Positions 48,814 through 59,286 of a stretch of DNA of 64,000 nucleotides are shown piece by piece. The DNA comes from Sphaerosporella brunnea (Eukaryota; Ascomycota; Pezizomycetes; Pezizales; Pyronemataceae), in contig VXIS01000046.1 of assembly GCA_008704415.1 (NCBI GenBank), positions 124,001-188,000 on the forward strand, read 5' to 3'. Positions within the stretch are counted from its first letter, which is position 1. Every line of letters starts with the position of its first letter. Position numbers and translations under genes: made by a program. The notes under the pieces are model-generated. The model saw only the letters and a list, made by a program, of their open reading frames with translations, made no database searches and was not told the origin of the DNA.

Positions 48814-49689
48814 TTACCCCAAGACCTTCCTCTCCGGGCCTGCGCCCTTACCCTTCTTCTTGTTCTTATTCTTATCGATCCCCTTCGTTTTGTTGCCGCC
48901 AACGATAACCGGCTTGATCTCCGTATTACTTCTCTTCAACAGCACAGGATGACTGCCAATGTATTTCCCTTGCATCTCCCTCGCCGCACGAAAGTACTCG
49001 TCTCCATTAGCGAACGCGACAAATCCGTATCCCTTCGACTTCGTGGTCCTCTTATCGCGAACAACGCGTGCCTTCTTGACACTCGGGTACTTCGAAAACG
49101 CCTTCAACAAGCTATCGTCGGTGACCTCTCCGGCAAGATTTCCCACAAACAACCGAAAATGCGACGGATCCCACTCTAGAAGCGTGGGATCCGTCCACGT
49201 CTGCCCTCCACCATGTCTTACAACGGTCGGTACCTTGGCCGCCGCCGCCTGCGCCCCGCCCGATGCGGCAGCTTCAACGGTAGGCCTCGGCATAGACCGC
49301 GCCTTCAGGTTCTCCGCATTCGATGGATCGTAGATACTCTGCTGCTGTGCGATCTGTGCTTGTAACTCCGGGTCCAAGTCGGCGTAGCGTGGATCGGCGT
49401 TTTTGCGACTGGTACCAGGCAAGGGGAAAGGATTGACGATGTGCGGTGCAGCAGAGACGGTGGGGGCTGGAGCACTGTATGTAGATGCGGCGGGTATGCC
49501 GTAGCCACCATAAGCTGGAGCGGCATAGCTGGCGCTGTAGTCTGGCTGTTGCGGTGGGGCATGGTAGGTGTGTTGTGGAGGTGCACTGTGGGCCGACGCG
49601 ACTTGTCGCGGCGCGAAGCGGGTGAAGTTGCTCATCGGGGGCGGAGGCCGGGGAGGAAGAGAGGTTCCGGGGGGTGGTGGGTATGACAT
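48814..49689 (-). CDS. RRM RNA-binding protein, RBM42-like
   Basis: Intronless, 291 aa. The first 100 residues are Pro/Ala/Tyr-rich and disordered. One RRM spans about 178-256, with RNP2 LFVGNL at 180-185 and RNP1 KGYGFVAF at 219-226, closely preceded by WDPSHFRL. The WDP-x-HFRLFVGNL-GEV block together with MQGKYIGSHPVLLKRS is characteristic of RBM42-type proteins, which bind mRNA and associate with splicing factors in animals and plants. The Lys-rich tail (KGIDKNKNKKKGKG) could be nuclear-targeting. It likely acts in pre-mRNA processing, an inference from the family. Same strand as the FAF1-like gene, 650 bp downstream of it. Confidence 0.9.
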   Translation of the reverse strand: MSYPPPPGTSLPPRPPPPMSNFTRFAPRQVASAHSAPPQHTYHAPPQQPDYSASYAAPAYGGYGIPAASTYSAPAPTVSAAPHIVNPFPLPGTSRKNADPRYADLDPELQAQIAQQQSIYDPSNAENLKARSMPRPTVEAAASGGAQAAAAKVPTVVRHGGGQTWTDPTLLEWDPSHFRLFVGNLAGEVTDDSLLKAFSKYPSVKKARVVRDKRTTKSKGYGFVAFANGDEYFRAAREMQGKYIGSHPVLLKRSNTEIKPVIVGGNKTKGIDKNKNKKKGKGAGPERKVLG

Positions 49690-50341
49690 CGTTGTATTTT
49701 ATCCAGGGAAGCGGGTGGTGCACTTGGTTTGTTGAGAGATGGCAGAGGTTCAAGTCCATTGTATCTACTCTAGGTAAGTCGTGCTTGCCAGTCCCCAGGT
49801 GAAAACTACTATCTCACCTACAAATCCATTCATAAACTCACCACTGTATGCCATAGATCCTGAGCTTTCGTTTGAATCCACTTTTGTTTATGTTTAATAA
49901 AAACTCAACGTCCAACGTCATCTTTTTGTTGGTGGGGCGGCCAGGGTTAGGTGTCATTGTAGTATTACTCGCTTAGTGCCTCAGGCTCCTCGCTTATCGG
50001 CGTGACATCGACCATCCTGATGCTGGAATCAGATTCAAGCCTGTGGCTGTGAAGCGATTCAATGAGAAGAGGCAGGGATTTCTGGGTGGCACTCCGCTGG
50101 CCTTGAAGGTTTTATACACCGCGGCTTTTGAAATATCCCGCGGAATAGCCGCTCTTGTATCTACAGTAGAAATCGAGGTCTTCGGTAGCAGGATAACGAT
50201 TCAGGTAACGGGTTAGGACAAGCACGACTTTGTGAAATGCATAGTCGAAAGCCTCGGCCGACGGTGAAGTTCTATGGGATCCATTTTTTGTCACCGCCGA
50301 CGGACTCCAGAAACTCGAAGAGCGAAGCTCCATTCCCAATA
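49690..50341. other. intergenic, FAF1 3' flank and RBM42 promoter
   Basis: No gene seen in 652 bp between two genes on the minus strand. Confidence 0.5.
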
Positions 50342-51299
50342 TTACCTCCTCTTCCCACCCTTCCTTCCTTTCCCACCTCCGCTTCTCTTCTCACCGCCTC
50401 CGGTAATGCTCGCCACATCCCTCTTACTCAACACCAACCCACCATTTTTCCACCTTCCCACACCAGGCTCACCCACGACCCCCATGCCCTTCACGCGTTT
50501 CCTGATCTTCCTCTCCTTGACCTCCTTCTCAAGGACAATTCCCGCCTCCTTCGCCTCTCTCCTCCGCTTCTTCTCACGCATACTTTTCTTCTCCTCAATC
50601 CCCTTCCTAATATGCATTGGCGTATTTTGCTTCTCGACCTCGCGCTTGCCACCCAACGCCTCAATGCGTAGATTCAGCGCCTTCAAGCGCGCGGCGCCCG
50701 TAGCCTCGAGGGTCGAAGAACCGGCCCCCAGCAAGTGTGATTCCCGCAGAAGCCGTTGCAGCGCGAGATCGTTCTTGAGATTTAGCGCTTCGTCTTCGTC
50801 CTTTTCGTCGCCGCTGTCGGCGTCTTTACTGCGGGATTTTGAGTTTTTGGTAGCCGAGGGCGTAGGCTCGCCAGATGGTGGTGGTTTTGAAGACTAAGTA
50901 TAGAATATTAAATACCTCCTATACAAGCCGGAGGGGAAGGAAAAGGGAACAAACCATAAAAGCGCGGACCTCCTGCTTCGACATCAATGGCCTTGGCGCC
51001 TTCTTCGTGGAATCATGGTGCACAATCTCCACCGCCTGCTCTTCTTCCTCCTCCTCTTCCTCATCCGCAGAGATATCAGATCCGGAAGAAAAGCCATCAA
51101 ATCCATCTTCTCGGTCGCCATCGTCGATTATCTCCGGTGACTTAGTAATAGGCGGTGCAGGGCTCTCTTCGATCGCCTCGAACTGCGACTCGAAGTAGCG
51201 GCGGAAGATTTCCATTGCGTCCATAGACGCATCACCGTCATCGTCGCCCGAGGAGGTGGGTCGGGATCGTCGCACTCGTTTCGTGGGGCGCTTGGTCAT
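50342..51299 (-). CDS. FAF1-like rRNA processing protein
   Basis: Two exons (51299-50955, 50893-50342; intron 61 nt) give 298 aa. Start with MTKRPTKRVRR, then DAMEIFRRYFESQFE near residue 30, the N-terminal signature of fungal Faf1. An acidic run of consecutive Glu at about 80-87 follows. The C-terminal half is basic: KALNLRIEALGGKREVEKQN, a Lys/Arg-rich coiled segment (EKKSMREKKRRREAKEAGIV) and a GGGKGRKGGKRR end. Yeast Faf1 is a nucleolar factor for 18S rRNA maturation and 40S assembly. Identification rests on this layout rather than on catalytic residues, so it is good but not certain. Confidence 0.78.
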
Positions 51300-51709
51300 T
51301 GTTGATTGTGGTGAGTTGGGGAGAAATTTTAATCAAGTTCGTGCAACCGGCAACCCATACCCTGGTTCGCCAAATCGAAATGGTCCCGAGTGCTAAGCAG
51401 GGATTAATGCCCACGAGCTTGTTTTTGTCATGGTCGCAAGCGGCCGAATACAATATTATAAAACAAAAACAAAAACAATGTCGAAAGGCCCATTTGGATA
51501 GGTAGCTCGGTTTATGGACGGAAACGGCCGTTTTCCCATAGAAATCGGCTGTTTCGCGTCATGAGGCTATCCAAACGGGTCCTTACTGGATATCAGTCTA
51601 GCCCTAAATGCCTGTTTGAATTCATCTATAGCAGTTGCGTTCATCCCTCATGACAAGTAATCTACAAACAATCTAATCTATTTTACATCGACCGCATAAT
51701 GACCAGATT
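51300..51709. other. intergenic with dispersed hairpin repeat
   Basis: FAF1 promoter and 3' flank of the large repeat protein. Contains the hairpin repeat copy at 51426-51470. Confidence 0.5.
51426..51470. repeat. dispersed hairpin-bearing repeat, copy 2
   Basis: Shares the core TCATGG-Y-CGCAAGCGGCCG-R-ATACA and an A/T-rich tail with 32687-32730. The two core differences are C/T and G/A and weaken this copy's palindrome by one pair. Confidence 0.6.
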
Positions 51710-54700
51710 CTATGCCTTCTTCTCTGTTGACTCCTCCTTCTCCTCAGGCAGCGCTTGTGTCTGCTCCACCTCAACCGGCTTGACTGCCTCTGTCTGCCCT
51801 ACAGGCTTCCCCTCGGTGACAGAAACCTCCTCCACAGGCTTCGCTTCTCGTGCAGGCTTGACTTCCACAGGCTTGATTTCCTCCGCAGGCTTTACGTCGA
51901 CAGCGTTCGCCTCCTTCACATTTTCTACAGGCTTCTCCTCAGCGATGACTGCTTCTCCCACCGGCGCTGCATCCACGGTGCTAGCCTCCGTGGGACTCTC
52001 CTCGGCGGGTGTTATCTCTTCGGCTGCCTCCACAGGCTTTGCCTGGGCGGGCTCCGCCTCGAGAGGCACCGTCTCTGCGAGGGTCGGCTCACTGGGCCTC
52101 TGTTCGGCTGACTTGACCTCCTCCACAGGCTTTGCCTGGGCGGGCTCCGCCTCGAGAGGCACCGTCTCTGCGAGGGTCGGCTCACTGGGCCTCTGTTCGG
52201 CTGACTTGACCTCCTCCACAGGCTTTGCCTGGGCGGGCTCCGTCTCGAGAGGCTCTGTATCGAGAGGCTCTGTCTCTGCGAGGGTCGGCTCACTGGGCCT
52301 CTGTTCGGCTGACTTGACCTCCTCCACAGGCTTTGCCAGGGCGGGCTCCGCCTCGAGAGGCTCCGTCTCTGCGAGGGTCGGCTCACTGGGCCTCTGTTCG
52401 GCTGACTTGACCTCCTCCACAGGCTTTGCCAGGGCGGGCTCCGCCTCGAGAGGCTCCGTCTCTGCGAGGGTCGGCTCACTGGGCCTCTGTTCGGCTGACT
52501 TGACCTCCTCCACAGGCTTTGCCTGGGCGGGCTCCGTCTCGAGAGGCTCTGTATCGAGAGGCTCTGTCTCTGCGAGGGTCGGCTCACTGGGCCTCTGTTC
52601 GGCTGACTTGACCTCCTCCACAGGCTTTGCCAGGGCGGGCTCCGCCTCGAGAGGCTCCGTCTCTGCGAGGGTCGGCTCACTGGGCCTCTGTTCGGCTGAC
52701 TTGACCTCCTCCACAGGCTTTGCCAGGGCGGGCTCCGCCTCGAGAGGCTCCGTCTCTGCGAGGGTCGGCTCACTGGGCCTCTGTTCGGCTGACTTGACCT
52801 CCTCCACAGGCTTTGCCTGGGCGGGCTCCGTCTCGAGAGGCTCTGTATCGAGAGGCTCTGTCTCTGCGAGGGTCGGCTCACTGGGCCTCTGTTCGGCTGA
52901 CTTGACCTCCTCCACAGGCTTTGCCAGGGCGGGCTCCGCCTCGAGAGGCTCCGTCTCTGCGAGGGTCGGCTCACTGGGCCTCTGTTCGGCTGACTTGACC
53001 TCCTCCACAGGCTTTGCCAGGGCGGGCTCCGCCTCGAGAGGCTCCGTCTCTGCGAGGGTCGGCTCACTGGGCCTCTGTTCGGCCGACTTGACCTCCTCCA
53101 CAGGCTTTGCCTGGGCGGGCCCCGTCTCGAGAGGCTCCGTCTCTGCGAGGGTCGGCTCACTGGGCCTCTGTTCGGCTGACTTGACCTCCTCCACAGGCTT
53201 TGCCAGGGCGGGCTCCGCCTCGAGAGGCTCCGTCTCTGCGAGGGTCGGCTCACTGGGCCTCTGTTCGGCCGACTTGACCTCCTCCACAGGCTTTGCCTGG
53301 GCGGGCTCCGTCTCGAGAGGCTCTGTATCGAGAGGCTCTGTCTCTGCGAGGGTCGGCTCACTAGGCCTCTGTTCGGCTGACTTGGCCTCCTCCACTGGCT
53401 TCGCTTTGACGGGAGTCTCTTCGATAGGCCCTTCTTCGGTAGGCTTCATTTCTTCGATTGGCTTTTCATCCACCGTGGGCTCCTCCTCCTGCACGACTTC
53501 GACCTCTGGTTCCACATTCTCCTCTTCCGTTGGTGTCTTTACCGCCGAGGTCTCTTGCACCACAGACTCTGCAGCAAATTCTTCCGCGGCCAGCTTCGCC
53601 TTGGAAGCCTTCTTTTCCCGCTTGCCGTCGCCTATCGCGACAACCTCTTTCTCCAATTTCTGCTGCGCCCGCTGCTTGACCTTCTCCAACCTCTTCTGCT
53701 CCCTGGCGGACTTATCTGCAGCCTTAATCTTCAGCCTTTCTTCCTTCTTCGTCTTTTCAGCCGCCGCCTTAGTCACGCCCAGCCGTTCGCGGATCCCCAT
53801 TTCCTTCTTTCTCCAACCCTTCTTGCCATTATTCCTGTCCCTCGCGACCTCCAGGACCTCCCCGCGAATCCTGGCTTTCGCGCGGTCCTCATTCCAGAAC
53901 CAGAATTCGTAGCCAATGTTTTTCTCCTTTTTCGGGATCTCCTGCTCTACGATCAAGCCTTCGGTTGCCTTTCTGGTCTCCTCCAGCTTTTGATTTTCCA
54001 TCTCGCGCTCGAACCACTCCGCCTCGAACAGCAAGCGGTTCACCACTTTCCAGTTCTCGAATCGCAGAGTCTCCACGTCGTAGCCGGTCGAGGTCTTGTA
54101 TGTCGTATCGTTTTCAGGGTCTTTCGATGACGCCTGCATCGAAAGTTTCTTGTAGATACCCTTAAGCTCCGCCTCCTGTGCCGGGGTAAGGGCGACCCCA
54201 GAAGGTATGTCTTCACTCGGCATGAGGTCAAATAGAGACTCGTTGGTGCTCGGGAAGTCGAGGAGCTGGTTGCTGGAGAAGATATCCGTAAGCTGTCTCA
54301 CCTCCTTCTCCAAGGCTTCTCTGCTCCATCGCGGGGGTTCTGGCGGTGAGTTTTGTTTTTGAAGCTCAGAACCCGTGGCACGCTTCATAATATTAGTGGC
54401 GTTGAAGACAAATAAGCTGCCCAGCTCTACTTTGTACTGCTCCAGCTGCTGGAAAAAAAAGTCCTCACGTCCCACACCAACACATGCTTTGATCAAGGCC
54501 TTCCAATCCGGCATATCCCATTTCTGGCGGAGCTCTATGCGACCTTTAATAAGCATGGCCCAGGTGGTCTCGAGAAGGCTTTCGTCTTGCAGATCTCCCA
54601 CCGCGTTGAGGAGGGTGCGGTAGGTTACAATGGTCGGTTGGAGGCCTGCTTGAATGAGCTCCCGAAGGCCCGACTGCACCAACTCTGGGCGCTTCAATTT

Positions 54701-56023
54701 TCCGCCGACAGATATGATGGTGTTGAAAGAACCGGCGGATAGAGGAACTTTCATGCGATTAAAAGCGTAGATGAGATCCCGCACAGTTTTCATGGTGGCT
54801 TCATATAGAGGCTTGTACTCGGGCTCTTCTGGCTTCATTTCCGCCGGGAATGATCCCAAGACAGAGCCGATCAGCGAGTTGAGGTGCATGGCGTTGGGTT
54901 TCCCGCCGGCACCGACAAAGGCGTACACTACTCGAATCATGGCCCTAATATCGCGAGTTTTGATCCAGATTTCCTTTAGCAGTGGTGTCAAGACTCCCGC
55001 TTTTGGTGGGACTCCTGCCCGGCAGGCCATCAGGAAGACAATATAGGCTTCTTTTATGGGACGCTCATAGATGAAGAGTTCGTAAATACGCGGCGGTGTA
55101 AGCGTTGGGTATAAACGGGTGCATACATCGAATGCTTCGTATGCGGCCTTCCAATTTCCGTGCAATAGACGGGCGGTAATGATACCCTGTAACAGCATCG
55201 TAGGCAAGCCCCTTCCTGTGGCCAAAGCCACGGACGGAATTATAGTGCCAGAATATCGCTCAATGGCCTGCTCATACATAGCCTCCAGGTCAGCGAGACC
55301 AAGGCCCTGGTATGCAAAACACTCGATTGCAGCACCGTAGGTGCGCGCGTCGCAATGGAACTCGTCCTGCTGCACCAACCAGGCCCAGAACTCGTTGCTG
55401 AGCTCAAACTCCTCCATGTCCTTCAGCAAACTTAGCAAGTGCACACTCGCTAGCGGGTGTCCGACGATTTTCCGACCCTTCAGGTCGGCGATCAGAGTCT
55501 TAGCATGCGGCAGAATGTCCTCCTTGACCTGGTCCACACGCCAACGTGCGTGCATCTGCCGCGCAAGATTCGAAATGTCGTCCGATGTGAGCACCCCCAA
55601 TTCCGACAGTTGTTTGTAGGAAATCATGGCGGCGGGGATTTGAGTCGCTGTGACATCGCAGCGGAACACGAACAGCTCTTGTCCGAAGACTTCCGTGACT
55701 TCCTCCTGCGTCAGCTGCGGCGCAATGGTATTCGAAACGGTAGCGGGACGTGGTTTCCGTGCCTTCTGGGTAGCATTATCCCGGGAGGAGGCACCAGGGT
55801 CTCCGCCACTGTCTCCTTCTCTCCGCCACTGTGGAGTGGGTTTCCGTGGCGCCGGCGAGAGATATGCGACTGACGCTGGGGGCTTGTAAGTTGCCATATT
55901 TGAGTTCGGATTCGAATTCGAGTTCGAGGCACATCGTGTTTGCGTTGTTGCTGTCGTTCGGAGAGATATGGAGCGGGAATTTAGACATATGCGGGACGCC
56001 GATCGTGAAGCTGCGTGATTCAT
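51710..56023 (-). CDS. mitochondrial-type helical-repeat (PPR/RMD9-like) protein with long repeat tail
   Basis: One uninterrupted 1437-codon frame. The start (MNHAASRSASRICLNSRSIS) is Arg/Ser/Ala-rich with no acidic residues, a probable mitochondrial presequence. Residues about 90-640 form a helical-repeat domain (QMHARWRVDQVKEDILPHAK, HLLSLLKDMEEFELSNEFWA, NSLIGSVLGSF, SFNTIISVGGKLKRPELVQS, TYRTLLNAVGDLQDESLLET) of the PPR type. Fungal relatives act in organellar mRNA handling or complex assembly; the precise orthologue is not identified. A Lys/Glu-rich coiled segment (about 700-800) is followed by an acidic Ala/Glu/Pro/Lys tail with 14 near-identical tandem repeats (about 880-1333). The first half carries the function, and the tail is probably disordered. 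No intron is needed. Confidence 0.85.
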   Translation of the reverse strand: MNHAASRSASRICLNSRSISLRTTATTQTRCASNSNSNPNSNMATYKPPASVAYLSPAPRKPTPQWRREGDSGGDPGASSRDNATQKARKPRPATVSNTIAPQLTQEEVTEVFGQELFVFRCDVTATQIPAAMISYKQLSELGVLTSDDISNLARQMHARWRVDQVKEDILPHAKTLIADLKGRKIVGHPLASVHLLSLLKDMEEFELSNEFWAWLVQQDEFHCDARTYGAAIECFAYQGLGLADLEAMYEQAIERYSGTIIPSVALATGRGLPTMLLQGIITARLLHGNWKAAYEAFDVCTRLYPTLTPPRIYELFIYERPIKEAYIVFLMACRAGVPPKAGVLTPLLKEIWIKTRDIRAMIRVVYAFVGAGGKPNAMHLNSLIGSVLGSFPAEMKPEEPEYKPLYEATMKTVRDLIYAFNRMKVPLSAGSFNTIISVGGKLKRPELVQSGLRELIQAGLQPTIVTYRTLLNAVGDLQDESLLETTWAMLIKGRIELRQKWDMPDWKALIKACVGVGREDFFFQQLEQYKVELGSLFVFNATNIMKRATGSELQKQNSPPEPPRWSREALEKEVRQLTDIFSSNQLLDFPSTNESLFDLMPSEDIPSGVALTPAQEAELKGIYKKLSMQASSKDPENDTTYKTSTGYDVETLRFENWKVVNRLLFEAEWFEREMENQKLEETRKATEGLIVEQEIPKKEKNIGYEFWFWNEDRAKARIRGEVLEVARDRNNGKKGWRKKEMGIRERLGVTKAAAEKTKKEERLKIKAADKSAREQKRLEKVKQRAQQKLEKEVVAIGDGKREKKASKAKLAAEEFAAESVVQETSAVKTPTEEENVEPEVEVVQEEEPTVDEKPIEEMKPTEEGPIEETPVKAKPVEEAKSAEQRPSEPTLAETEPLDTEPLETEPAQAKPVEEVKSAEQRPSEPTLAETEPLEAEPALAKPVEEVKSAEQRPSEPTLAETEPLETGPAQAKPVEEVKSAEQRPSEPTLAETEPLEAEPALAKPVEEVKSAEQRPSEPTLAETEPLEAEPALAKPVEEVKSAEQRPSEPTLAETEPLDTEPLETEPAQAKPVEEVKSAEQRPSEPTLAETEPLEAEPALAKPVEEVKSAEQRPSEPTLAETEPLEAEPALAKPVEEVKSAEQRPSEPTLAETEPLDTEPLETEPAQAKPVEEVKSAEQRPSEPTLAETEPLEAEPALAKPVEEVKSAEQRPSEPTLAETEPLEAEPALAKPVEEVKSAEQRPSEPTLAETEPLDTEPLETEPAQAKPVEEVKSAEQRPSEPTLAETVPLEAEPAQAKPVEEVKSAEQRPSEPTLAETVPLEAEPAQAKPVEAAEEITPAEESPTEASTVDAAPVGEAVIAEEKPVENVKEANAVDVKPAEEIKPVEVKPAREAKPVEEVSVTEGKPVGQTEAVKPVEVEQTQALPEEKEESTEKKA
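52025..53387 (-). repeat. coding minisatellite: 14 units of 93 or 108 bp in higher-order array
   Basis: In protein terms the unit is KSAEQRPSEPTLAETEPL plus a variable spacer and AKPVEEV: 31 residues (S) or 36 residues (L, with the extra DTEPL). From the N-terminus the order is L S S' S S L S S L S S L S'' S''. S' (spacer ETGPAQ) looks like an L unit that lost 15 bp, so the underlying period is three units (L-S-S, 98 residues, 294 bp). Units are nearly identical at the base level. Boundaries are approximate. Confidence 0.9.
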
Positions 56024-56553
56024 GGCGAAATGTTTGATGGTGGGGCTGATGGTGAGAACTGTGCACGAAACCCATCGAAGATTTTTTTAGGCTGCATTTC
56101 TTTCGCCGCTTGCTGAGTCCGGGGCTGTGTAACGTTAGCCTCAAAGCCAGACGTTTGCGAAGATCACGACTCGACTCCCGCGTCTTGAGCGTCACAATTC
56201 CTCGCTCGTGTACGAAATATTCCTGCACGCATTTTATGGGTTGACTAACGCCTTGCGCACGATGAGATTTACTCTTTGCCCTCTGATGTTTCGAAACGCG
56301 TTCAGGCCGCAGGCTTGGAGCAGCCACGTTGGAGCAGCCACGGGAGCCGCAGTGCTATCTCAAGTAGCTCCTTATCAACTCCATGTGTCCACGGCTGTTT
56401 AACATCAAAACCCTTCGCCTATCTGTCTCAACCCCGCAGCCCCTTTCGTGTCCAGCCGACGGAGTGTCCTCCGAACAAATTTAAAGGCCTCATGCTCATG
56501 AAAGCAACGTTGCAAAGATGCATGCCGGCCATCTCCATTTTTCGACAGCGGCA

Positions 56554-57303
56554 GTATGGTGCACGCAGTCAATAACCTGGGTGTAAGAAGATACGACTTG
56601 CAACCGGTCGCGCTAAGATTTGAGTACAGCAACAGCCGACCCCATCAAATTTCCCCCTCAGAAACCCAAACCCGTCGACCCCGAGCATGGCAACAGCCGA
56701 CCACGCCAAATTCTCCCGCTGTAGCGAGCGCCCGGTGGACGTGGGAAAGCAGTAGAAATGGATGCAAGTGATGCAGAAAAGTTTCACTTTCCGGCGGAAG
56801 TTTTTGCCTGCCGCGCTTTTCCAGCGGTGCTTTTGCGAGAGCGTTTAGCTGTTGAATCCTTCTTTTTGAGGGTCGCAGCATTTTGTTGTGGTCGGTCGCG
56901 GTCAAATTGTCGCAGTCAAGTTTGGTTTTCAATCGTTCACTGCCATGATGTACCGTATAAACTCGCCAATAAGCAACACGGGCCGAAGAAGTGGGGCAAT
57001 GGGTGTAACGTGCCAAGACGGCTTGTGATTGGATCTTGGCACCTTACACCCATTGCCCCACCTCTTCGGCCCGTGTTGCTGGACCCCTACTGTTGCAACC
57101 TCCCATCCAATCCCATACAAAATGCTCGCGCGACACGACCTTCAACTTTTCACAAAACCTTCGGCAAGCGCCGAAAAAATCGGAGCATGAAAGTTCATCG
57201 CCAGGTTAACAATCCTCCGATTTTATTTTTCCGGACCGGGCCATTCTCATCCCCCTGAAAAGGTCCCTATGTGGCCCCAGGTTTTTGACTGCGTGCACCA
57301 TAC
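56554..57303. mobile_element. candidate 0.75 kb TA-flanked inverted-repeat element (MITE-like)
   Basis: 27-bp terminal inverted repeats with one mismatch (56554-56580 and 57277-57303). Each repeat carries a TA one base in from the outside, so a TA duplication next to 24-bp TIRs starting TGGTGCACGCAGTCA would fit a Tc1/mariner-type insertion. The interior has no transposase. Confidence 0.6.
56972..57080. repeat. 109-nt foldback: 47-bp arms, 15-nt loop
   Basis: Arms 56972-57018 and 57034-57080 are reverse complements at 45 of 47 positions. Transcribed, this would make a long, nearly perfect hairpin. It lies off-centre inside the 56554-57303 element. Confidence 0.9.
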
Positions 57304-59286
57304 GATGACATCGACATCCCACTTAGTGGCATGGCCGTGCCCCGCAAATTGCTGGCCCGACTAGATCTCAAACGCGACACGCGATCCTTGGTTGTCGGTT
57401 CGCCGTTCACGGACCAGCATCCGATCAGTCGCTCTAGTGAAGCTACGAAGAGGCAACGATGGGTATTTCCGCAGCAAAACAAAGCACACGACAAAACCCG
57501 CAAAACACGGAAACGGAGAGATCCGTCTCACGCTGGGTTGTATCGACTCGTTTGAGGGGTTGAGGGGTCAGTCATCTGTTCGTGTCGATTGCAACAGCCA
57601 GAGTTGTTGACGTGTCCGAGAACTCAATATCTCGAGCAGAGGCGGGCTGGTGCCAAGATATCTGACCACCAAACGTGTGTTCGTCCATTTCCTCTGATTG
57701 GCAGCCAGTCAATGTGTGCATTCCAACATCATATCTGCGTGTCGGTAGATGCTATCTGCACAGAATCGAGCTCGAGCATATCCAACCAATCTCTGGCGTC
57801 AGGACGTTCGGTTATCGGACTTGGCGCATCTGTTCACAATTATTCTTCTAGCTCTTCATCTTCACGGTACCGTAAAAAACAGAAGTTTTTACAAAGAGGA
57901 ACGCCACAAATTTCGCAAACAGAAGAAGTAGTGCTGACCTTACCGGCTAGAGCGTCCGGTGTTTTCCCCTGAACAGCCGCCCCAAACGAGAATCCGGGTG
58001 CTGTTTGGAGAGAACCCGACAAAAAAGACAAAGACGACGGCTGTTGCTCTTGACCACCCTATGCAGAGCTGTCTGGAAGCTTCAAGGTGTTGTGTTACAC
58101 ACATCCCACATGCCAAGAAATGTAGCGAACTTCGGCGGTGTTGTCGGCAAATATCCAGCATGCACGGCTAGGAAGGGTTCTGCAACTAGGTCCGCGGCAC
58201 CTGTGCAATCTGTTTACCTACTATACTTGATAAATAATAATACGCAGATGTCAACTTCATGCAGAGCACTACTGCGTGGGGTCTTGGATCAACATGGGCA
58301 CCCGCAGAATCGTTGTTCCGCTGGAGACACTGAGAGTCTGAGACGTCCACTCGCGCGTGACGCTTGGCTTGCATCGGCTGTCCGAAAAGGCTTGTAATGC
58401 TGACTGATGCCCAGACTTCGTAAGGCCTTGGGACCCTGATCCAGCATGCCAAACCGTCGGCGGGCTGAAAAGGAGACAGGCGTCCAGGAACCGACGATCG
58501 GCATATGGTCCTCAAATAAGAGCTGTAGCGAAGACATGTCGGATTCCCCCATTCAACAGCCGAAATGCCTTCATTTTCATTTGCACGATCTTCCTGAGAC
58601 TCGCCCGGAATTCGCATGTCAACCAACGACTGGGATTTGGCCCCCCACACAAAATGTCTCCTGGCGCAATCGGAATCACGCGAGGTCCCACTGTCGGGAC
58701 GATCATTGCATACCAATTTAAGTAATTCTGCATTCCTTTCTTTGTCTGGGGGAGCAGCTTTGGAGGTGAGGGGAAGAGAAGGAGCAGACGGTGGTGGGGG
58801 CTTTTTTTGCTGGGTGAGGAGCATGGGGCGCCACAAGCGCGTGCTCCACTCTATGTACATGTAGTATGATCTCAACGCAAGGAGATTCAGGGCGTGGTGG
58901 TTTGGTGGCGCATACGTGCAAGTGCAAGGTAATGGTGAAGCTGTATCCACAAAGTATTAATGGAACCAACCCCCCGACCCACCTCAAACCCAACTTTTAC
59001 TCAGCCTTCCCAACTCAGCCTTCCTTCTTACATACCGTTGGTTCACCACAGCTCCCTTATCTCGCATAAATACCGCCAACCTCAACTCACCTGATCAATT
59101 CAATTCGTCATGAGCGTGGTTTTCACTGCTGCTCTTTGATACATACACGTCGTCCTGACGAGGCGCCGCTTTTCCGCCTCCAACTTCAGCACCCCTCCCT
59201 CGAAACCGATTCGAATTGAAGATTCGTCGATATCTACGGTGACCGGCCTGCAGTGGTCGTTCACTGTATTCCGAAAAAAAGAAAAG

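Noticed and set aside
51699..53912. A 737-codon plus-strand open frame across the repeat tract
   Set aside because: It is the antisense image of the minus-strand gene; its translation is Ser/Gly-rich and repetitive with no domain, while the minus frame continues into a helical-repeat domain with a targeting sequence.
38878..57827. A 16-bp identical word (38878-38893 and 57812-57827)
   Set aside because: Flanks do not match, and one such pair is about what chance gives in 64 kb on two strands.
58186..58950. A 254-codon minus-strand open frame
   Set aside because: No motif or domain, competing plus-strand frames over the same bases, and composition like translated non-coding DNA. Kept out for lack of support.
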